Source of the DNA: Rhabditoides inermis
Taxonomy: Eukaryota; Nematoda; Chromadorea; Rhabditida; Rhabditidae
DNA length: 64,000 bases
Assembly: GCA_963966185.1 (NCBI GenBank)
Contig: CAWZYM010000204.1
Location: 248,001 to 312,000 of the forward strand
Direction of reading: 5' to 3'
In this document: positions 58,140 to 64,000 of the stretch, piece after piece
Layout of the letters: every line of letters begins with the position of its first letter
How positions within the stretch are numbered: position 1 is the stretch's first letter
The notes under the pieces: model-generated
What the model was told of the DNA's origin: nothing
What the model saw: only the letters and a program-made list of their open reading frames with translations
The model's database searches: none
Position numbers and translations under genes: made by a program

Positions 58140-60215
58140 CGATATTTTCTCGTTCTCTCGTTCTCTCCTTCCATTCCTTCCCTCCTTCACTCCTTCTTTC
58201 CTTCTCTCCTCCTCTCCTTTCCTCCTTCTCTCCTCCCATTCCTTCCCTCCTTCTCTCCTTCTCCCCTTCTCTCCTCCTCTCCTCCTCTCCTTCCCTCCTT
58301 CCTTCCTTCCCTCCTTCTTTCCTTCTCTCTTTCTCTCGTTCTCTCTTTCTCTCGTTCTCTCTTTCTCTCGTTCTCTCGTTATCCCTTTCTCTCTTTCTCT
58401 CGTTCTCTCGTTCTCTCGTTCTCTCGTTCTCTCTTTCTCCCTTTCTCTCTTTTCTCTCTTTCTCTCGTTCTCTCTTTTCTCTCTTTTCTCTCTTTCTCTC
58501 GTTCTCTCTTTCTCTCGTTTTCTCGTTCTCTCGTTCTCTCGTTCTCTCGTTCTCTCCGTCTCTCCGTCTCTCCTTCTCTCCTTCCCTCCTTCCCCCCTTC
58601 TCCCTTTCTCTCTTTCTCTCGTTCTCTCGTTCTCTCGTTATCTAGTTCTCTCGTTATTTCGTTTTCTCTTTCTCTCGTTCTCTCGTTCTCTCGTTCTCTC
58701 GTTCTCTCGTTCTCTCGTTCTCTCGTTCTCTCGTTCTCGCGTGTCTCCTTCTCTTCTTCTCTCCTTCCCTCCTTCCCTCCTTCTCCCTTTTTCTTTTTCT
58801 CTAGTTCTCCAGTTCTCTCTTTCTCTCGTTCTCTCTTTCTCTCTTTCTCTCTTTCTCTCTTTCTCTCGTTCTCTCGTTCTCTCGTTCTCTCGTTTCTCGT
58901 TCTCTCGTTCTCTCGTTTTCTCCGTCTCTCCGTCTCTCCTTCTCTTCTTCCCTCCTTCCCTCCTACCACCCTCCTTCTCTCTTTCTCTCGTTCTCTCGTT
59001 CTCTAGTTATATCGTTCTCTCTTTCTTTCGTTCTCTCTTTCTCTTGTTCTCTCTTTCTCTCGTTTTCTCGTTCTCTCGTTCTCTCGTTCTCTCGTTCTCT
59101 CTTTATCTCGTTCTCTCTTTCTATCCTTCTCTCGGTCTCTCGTTCTCTCGTTCTCTCGTTCTCTCCGTCTCTCCTTCTCTTCTTCCCTCCTTCTCTCCTT
59201 CTCTCTTTCTCTCTTTCTCTCGTTCTCTATTTCTCTCGTTATATCGTTATATCGTTCTCTCTTTCTCTCGTTCTCTCGTGCTCTCGTTTTCTCGTTCTCT
59301 CGTTCTCTCGTTGTCTCGTTGTCTCGTTGTCTCGTTCTCTCGTTGTCTCGTTCTCTCCTTCTTTCCTTCCCTCCTTCCCGCCTTCTCACTTTCTCTCTTT
59401 CTCTCGTTCTCTAGTTCTCTCGTTATATCGTTCTCTCTTTCACTCGTTTTCTCTTTCTATCGGTTTCTCTTTCTCTCGTTCTCTCATTATCTCTTTCTCT
59501 CTTTCTCTCTTTCTCTCTTCTTTCTCTCTTTCTCTCTTTCTCTCTTTCTCTCTTTCTCTCTTTCTCTCTTTCTCTCTTTCTCTCTTTCTCTCTTTCTCTT
59601 TTTTCTCTAGTTCTCTCCTTCTCTCCTTCTCTTCTTCTCTCCATCCCTCCTTCCCTCCTTCTCCCTTTCTCTCTTTCTCTCGTTCTCTAGCTCTCTCGTT
59701 ATATCGTTCTCTCTTTCTCTCGTTTTCTCTTTCTCTCGTTTTCTCGTTTTCTCGTTCTCTCTTTCTCTCTTTCTCTCCTTCCCTCCTTCCCTCCTCCTCC
59801 CATTCTCTCTTTCTCTCGTTCTCTAATTCTCTCGTTATATCGTTCTCGCTTTCTCTCGTTCTCTCTTTATCTCTTTCTCTCTTTCTCTCTTTCTTTCGTT
59901 CTCTAGTTCTCTCGTTCTCTCTTTCTATCCTTCTCTTCTTCTCTAATCCCTCCTTCCCTCCTTCTCCCTTTCTCTCTTTCTCTCGTTCTCTAGCTCTCTC
60001 GTTCTCTTTTTATATCTTTCTCTCTTTCTCTGGTTCTCTGGTTCTCTCGTTCTCTCTTTCTATCCTTCTCTCGTTCTCTCGTTCTCTCGTTCTCTCCGTC
60101 TCTCCTTCCCTCCTTCCCTCCTCTCTTTTTCTCCTTTTCTCTCGTTATATCGTTCTCTCGTTCTCTCGTTCTCTCGTTCTCTCGTTCTCTCGTTCTCTCT
60201 TTCTCTCTCCCCTTA
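58140..60215 (+). repeat. 2 kb octamer polypyrimidine array
   Basis: Units of GTTCTCTC and TTTCTCTC alternate, with blocks of CCTTCCCTCCTT, for about 2 kb with almost no purine other than the G of GTTC. It lies between the 3' end of the CCCH gene and the palindrome. Long open frames exist on both strands only because the period is free of stop codons. Confidence 0.95.
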
Positions 60216-60322
60216 CTAAATTCCTACTGATCGCAGCCACCAAAGTACATCTGTCTCTCTCCAAACAGCGTGCTCTCTCGCGTGCTCTCGCGCTCGCCCG
60301 CCAGCAGAGGGCTAGCTATCAG

Positions 60323-62642
60323 CTAGCGTGACTGGAAACGCGCCCTCTCTAATTCATCATCTAGACATTCCTACAATCCACTGATTTCACAGTTGCCATC
60401 GATTTTGAAGACACACATCTCAATCTGTTACCAAAACGCGGAACTAACCAGTGATAGCCCACTCATGATACTATGTATTTCGAAGAACCATTACAAAACG
60501 ACTAACGACATGCGAACTCACGTCATGCTGGAATATGCATCCGACGAACCGGCACTTGGCGCCATTCTTGCACAAGTTGCGACGGATGCCGGAGGGCCCG
60601 GCGCGAGAGCCGGCACTACGGTTCGATGTGGTGGAGCGAGCGGGGGAGACCGGCTGCAGAAAACACATCGTGGAAGGCGCGCGTGCACTGCGAGTACGCG
60701 GCAGACTGGCCGAAGAGTGTTCGGGTGATCGAAGAGCAACCATACTCACCCTGGTTGGCTTGTGATAGAATGGACAGATGTCGCGCTGCTGACACGCGTT
60801 GCCGTGCTCACAGTGCTGCAAAAGGAGAATGTTTTGAAAAAATACACTTTCTTTTTTCGATAGATGATGCAAGATCAAAGCAGCTTACCGGATGCAGATC
60901 CTTGCAGTTGTGGCGCCTACACTTGCCACCGAACCTGCACACGTCAGCGAGGCGAGGCGCTGGAGATGTGGCCGGCGTCTGGTAGGGCGTGACTGCGGGC
61001 GATGGACTCGGGCAGCTGGACTCGATCGCCCTCCTCTCCCCAGGGGGATGGTAGAACTGACAGACCGGCTTCGTGCAACGCTCGCGCTGCGGACATTTCT
61101 GAAAAAGGAAGATCACACGAGGTTCCCATATACATGTCACACAGTTGGCATGTTGAGTTGATTGAAGCAACATTGATGTTTTCTCACCGCATGTTTCATC
61201 TGACAACCAACGACATTGCAGTTGGTCCCACGCGTACACGTTTCTTGCGCCTGCGGCTGAACAAGCGAATTAAATTTAAAAAAAAGTTGTTTCACTAGAT
61301 CAAACGCGTCTAACAAATCACAAAGCATGCAGTCACATGTGGCGAGTACAATAAGTTCGGTCAATCTCGATTACAATGAAAACCTTGGGTGGATGGTAGT
61401 ACAAGCAGCCGTGGTGCTTGTGTGCGCACTGCTCTGCCTGGGGGCAGTCGGCGTGCTGCTTCGGGCATCCCATCTCCGAGCATGTCGTGCCATTCGAACA
61501 CGCCTCGCGCTGCTGCGGCGGCGGCTGAACTCAATCAAACAACTGGCCATAAAATAACTGTGTAAAACAGAACCCAGTCAAATTCACACTTGGATTTTTT
61601 TTTGGGTCAATTAAGTTTCCAGTCTAGTAAAGTATCATTGTGTATGAAATATCATACCATGGGTGCGTGGTAGAACAGGCATATTTCCTTGATGCACTTC
61701 TCGCCCTGCGGACACTTCTGCAACACGTTCGTAAATAAATGAATCATGCTTCATTCTTTAATATTCTCAAATTTGTCTTTACATTACCCTCTAAGCTGGA
61801 AGTACAATCAAAATGACTAGTACGTCAAACCACAACGCTCTGACTGTGTACCTAATCTCAAAATGTAACTTGCGACAAGGGTTCATTACTGTACTCACTT
61901 TATTGTCTCTAAAACATCTGGTCGCTGTTCGTGCTTTCTCTCGCACATTCACGAGGGATGCGAGGGAACACGTGTCTCCAATCAAGTGGTTCACCCTTCT
62001 CGCTTCTCGACTCACTGACCGCATGTTTCCTCTCGCAGCCCACCACATCGCACGAGGTTCCCCGAGGACATGCCTCATCAGCCACGGAGCTGCTGGTAGA
62101 CAACGCGGGAGAGGGAGGCGAGCGCTGCAATAAATGTATATACTCGAATGGGGTATAAATAAATCGACTTATGACGAAAGTAAGAGTACACCAGTGATGA
62201 CGTTCTTCTGAATACTTACTCGATGGTAGTATTGACAATTGTTGCCGTTGCAGCCCGGCGTATGACAGTCCTAAAGCATTAAGTGAAACCAGTTTTCTCA
62301 GTAGTGTATACCGCGTGTTGATAGGGACATCCGACGCTCGTGCACCTGGATCCCTTGATGCATGCACCGCGACGTCTCTCACCGGCATCGTTTCTCGTCG
62401 GCGCAGCGGGCTGAGACGATTTTCATCACAGAAAAAAACCTCGTCTCTACCTCACCTTGTGATAGTATTGACAATTCTTGCCGTTGCAGCCAGGTTTGAA
62501 GCAGTTCTACAACATTGAGCCTAATTACATACGCAAACTCAATGACATACCGCGTGCTGGAAATGACAGCCCTGCTTGGTGCACGATGATCCGTTATTGC
62601 ATGGTCCCCACTTTTTAGGCTTGGGTGGCTGTTGAGCAGCAC

Positions 62643-62702
<60 letters not shown>

Positions 62703-64000
62703 GCGGAGGCGGTCGTGGTGCAAGCGGTGAGGGAGGGCGGCCAGTGACCGTCAACTGCTCCACTTCCACCGAAGGGGTGGGAGAGGGAGGCGTTGCGGTG
62801 CGCTCTGGAGGCAGCGGAGAGAAAAGCGGCTGCAAAAGAGTAAAGGCCCTTTCATACTCGCCGCACCGCACGGTGCGGCATGCGTTTCTCATTGTAAAGT
62901 GCAGCCGCACGCCGCAATGCGTCTCGCCGCAATGCGTCTCGCCGCACGGTGCGTGCGGCTGCGGCTGCGTTTTGCACCTTTCAGACTCGCCGCATCGAAA
63001 ACGCATGCGTTTTGAGTTATGACCTTGCCGCACGAGCGGTGCGGTCGAGTTTTTGAGCCAAATTCTGCCGCATGCCGCGTTGCGTTTTACGATGCGAGGA
63101 AGTAGTTTTTGCTGATTTGCCGCATGCGTTTCAAAACGCAACAGCACCGCGTTCGCGTTGCGTTTTGAAACGCATGCGGCACTGACAACCAGCGCTGCCG
63201 CGCTGGTTGTAATGAAAGCCCGTGTGTCAGTTCACCCACCGGCGGCATCATCATAGGATTGGGCGGCATCTGGTACGGCATCGCAGGCATACCGGCATAC
63301 ATATGCTGTGAGTACTGCAACATTGTGACGCGTCAGTGACGGAATGCACTTTATTTTTTATAATTCAAAACATGTTCTTCGCAACACACCATCGGCCGCG
63401 GCACGGGAGTCATCATACTCGGCAGCAGTGGCGAAGGAAGCTGAAAATACGAATACAAACGCCTTTTTTGAAAGACTTCGTACGTTGTTGTTCTGAACAC
63501 GCTGCTGCTGCGCACCAGGTGCATGATAGTAGGCGCAGTCCTTGCCGTAGGTGCAGTTGTTCCCTTTACGACAAGGGTGCATATAGACACACTTGATGTT
63601 GTGTGTGCACGTTTTGTGCCTATCAAAAAAATTTGTTTTAAATCAATATACGAAACAATGGTACTCACGGGCACTTGACAGTCGGATGCACAAAGTTACA
63701 CTTGTTGTTCTTGCATCGCGGGAACTCGCGGCAACGAGCGAACACTTTGCCTGGTTGCGTCGATTCGGGGATCGGCACCGGCAACGCATCGAACAGTTCT
63801 TTCTGTTTCTCCATGAACAGTTTGTGCCTGGCGGCCTTGGCCTCTTTGTCAGCTGCAGCATTTTCCGTGGCGGCCCTCTCAGCCTCTTGTTGATCTGCTG
63901 CCTCGGCAGCTGCGCGTCTCGCGGCTGCCGCATTCCGCTCCCTGCAACGTACGACTTCTGCCGTTCGACTTGAAATGAGCATGTTCACCTCATCTGTTTC
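60323..64000 (-). CDS. Tandem CCCH zinc-finger protein, Nab2/ZC3H14/SUT-2 type (5' end outside window)
   Basis: Exons, all in phase: about 63941-63669, 63619-63484, 63440-63390, 63314-63240, 62829-62551, 62506-62456, 62410-62312, 62270-62220, 62124-62020, 61717-61658, 61524-61384, 61256-61188, 61098-60889, 60815-60750 and 60653-60522, then a terminal exon. I count 16 fingers of the form C-x4/5-C-x4/6-C-x3-H, for example CREFPRCKNNKCNFVH, CRKGNNCTYGKDCAYYH, CIKGSRCTSVGCPYQH, CHTPGCNGNNCQYYH and CKNGAKCRFVGCIFQH. Nab2/ZC3H14 proteins bind poly(A) and control tail length. A coiled, Ala/Glu/Arg-rich segment precedes the first finger. Exon 62,829-62,551 carries about 19 Asn in a row. The last exon has two in-phase options: 60,424-60,371, or 60,370-60,323, whose acceptor TAG is the stop codon of the first. 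Five to seven fingers are usual in the family. Confidence 0.85.
62643..62702 (-). repeat. Coding (AAC)n trinucleotide repeat: poly-Asn
   Basis: About 19 consecutive AAC codons (GTT on the + strand) lie in frame inside a CCCH-gene exon between PRPPPH and SAAQQPP. The purity suggests ongoing length change. Confidence 0.92.
62846..63222. mobile_element. GC-rich nonautonomous element in a CCCH-gene intron
   Basis: The ends GGCCCTTTCATACTC and, inverted, CGGGCTTTCATTACA are similar. The interior is packed with GCCGCATGCGTTT-type motifs in both orientations (for example TGCCGCATGCG, CGCATGCGGC and AAACGCATGCGG). It has no ORF. The class is uncertain; its G+C content differs sharply from the neighbouring introns. 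Confidence 0.6.

Noticed and set aside
58096..59610. Open frame of about 500 codons rich in Ser, Leu, Phe and Arg
   Set aside because: It is a product of the stop-free octamer repeat. Other frames and the opposite strand are equally open and there is no splice or start context.

Overview
The window is animal nuclear DNA. Genes are split into many short exons separated by 43-100 bp GT-AG introns, and transposon debris is dense. Two predicted proteins are degenerate seven-transmembrane chemoreceptors with an SLNRLTVI-type segment and a FNDLLYS-type segment, which are nematode hallmarks. The mix of RTE-like LINEs, foldback MITEs and a Nab2/SUT-2-type zinc-finger gene also suits a nematode, possibly a diplogastrid such as Pristionchus. 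The species is an inference. There is no prokaryotic, viral or CRISPR content.

Layout, left part (1-42,150): this is a young, scrambled segmental duplication. An ancestral block carried A (tail exons of an unrecognised gene, +), K (a 17-exon BTB-BACK-Kelch gene, -), S (a repeat-rich spacer), G1 (chemoreceptor, -), B (a three-BEN-domain gene, +) and G2 (chemoreceptor, -). Copies in order are A (129-719), K (1,220-5,530), S (5,600-8,340), G1 (9,042-9,905), B (10,988-13,559), G2 (about 14,311-15,062), an RTE-like LINE (15,549-18,506), a chemoreceptor 3' fragment (about 19,330-19,625) and a palindromic element (19,619-20,510). Then come an extra G1' (21,534-22,397) and B' (23,279-25,867), then A' (26,710-27,564), K' (28,061-33,810), S' (33,900-38,192), a 190 bp remnant of B (38,392-38,585), LINE scraps and G2' (about 41,043-41,794). 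Both Kelch copies can be spliced into full-length frames of 556 and 549 aa. Both BEN copies share an in-frame TGA at a conserved Trp codon. The chemoreceptors look broken.

Layout, right part (42,150-64,000): this part is single copy. An SH3 adaptor gene (43,538-54,463, -) has 16 exons, two SH3 domains, a proline-rich linker and clathrin-box, NPF and DPF motifs. Its introns hold minisatellites, a MITE and a probable nested gene (49,843-50,399, -). An RTE-like LINE (55,507-57,509) is split by a second copy of the palindromic element. A perfect 145 bp-arm palindrome (57,547-58,038) and a 2 kb octamer polypyrimidine array (about 58,140-60,215) follow. The last gene (60,323 to beyond 64,000, -) encodes a tandem CCCH protein of the Nab2/ZC3H14/SUT-2 type with at least 16 fingers on phase-0 symmetric exons.

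By family, the genes act in ubiquitin-ligase substrate recruitment (BTB-Kelch), chromatin or transcription (BEN), endocytosis and actin scaffolding (SH3 adaptor) and polyadenosine-RNA binding (CCCH). They are not an operon or a pathway. The strongest candidates for something undescribed are the palindromic element with inward-facing tRNA-like arms, the expanded zinc-finger array and the shared Trp-to-TGA change in the BEN genes.
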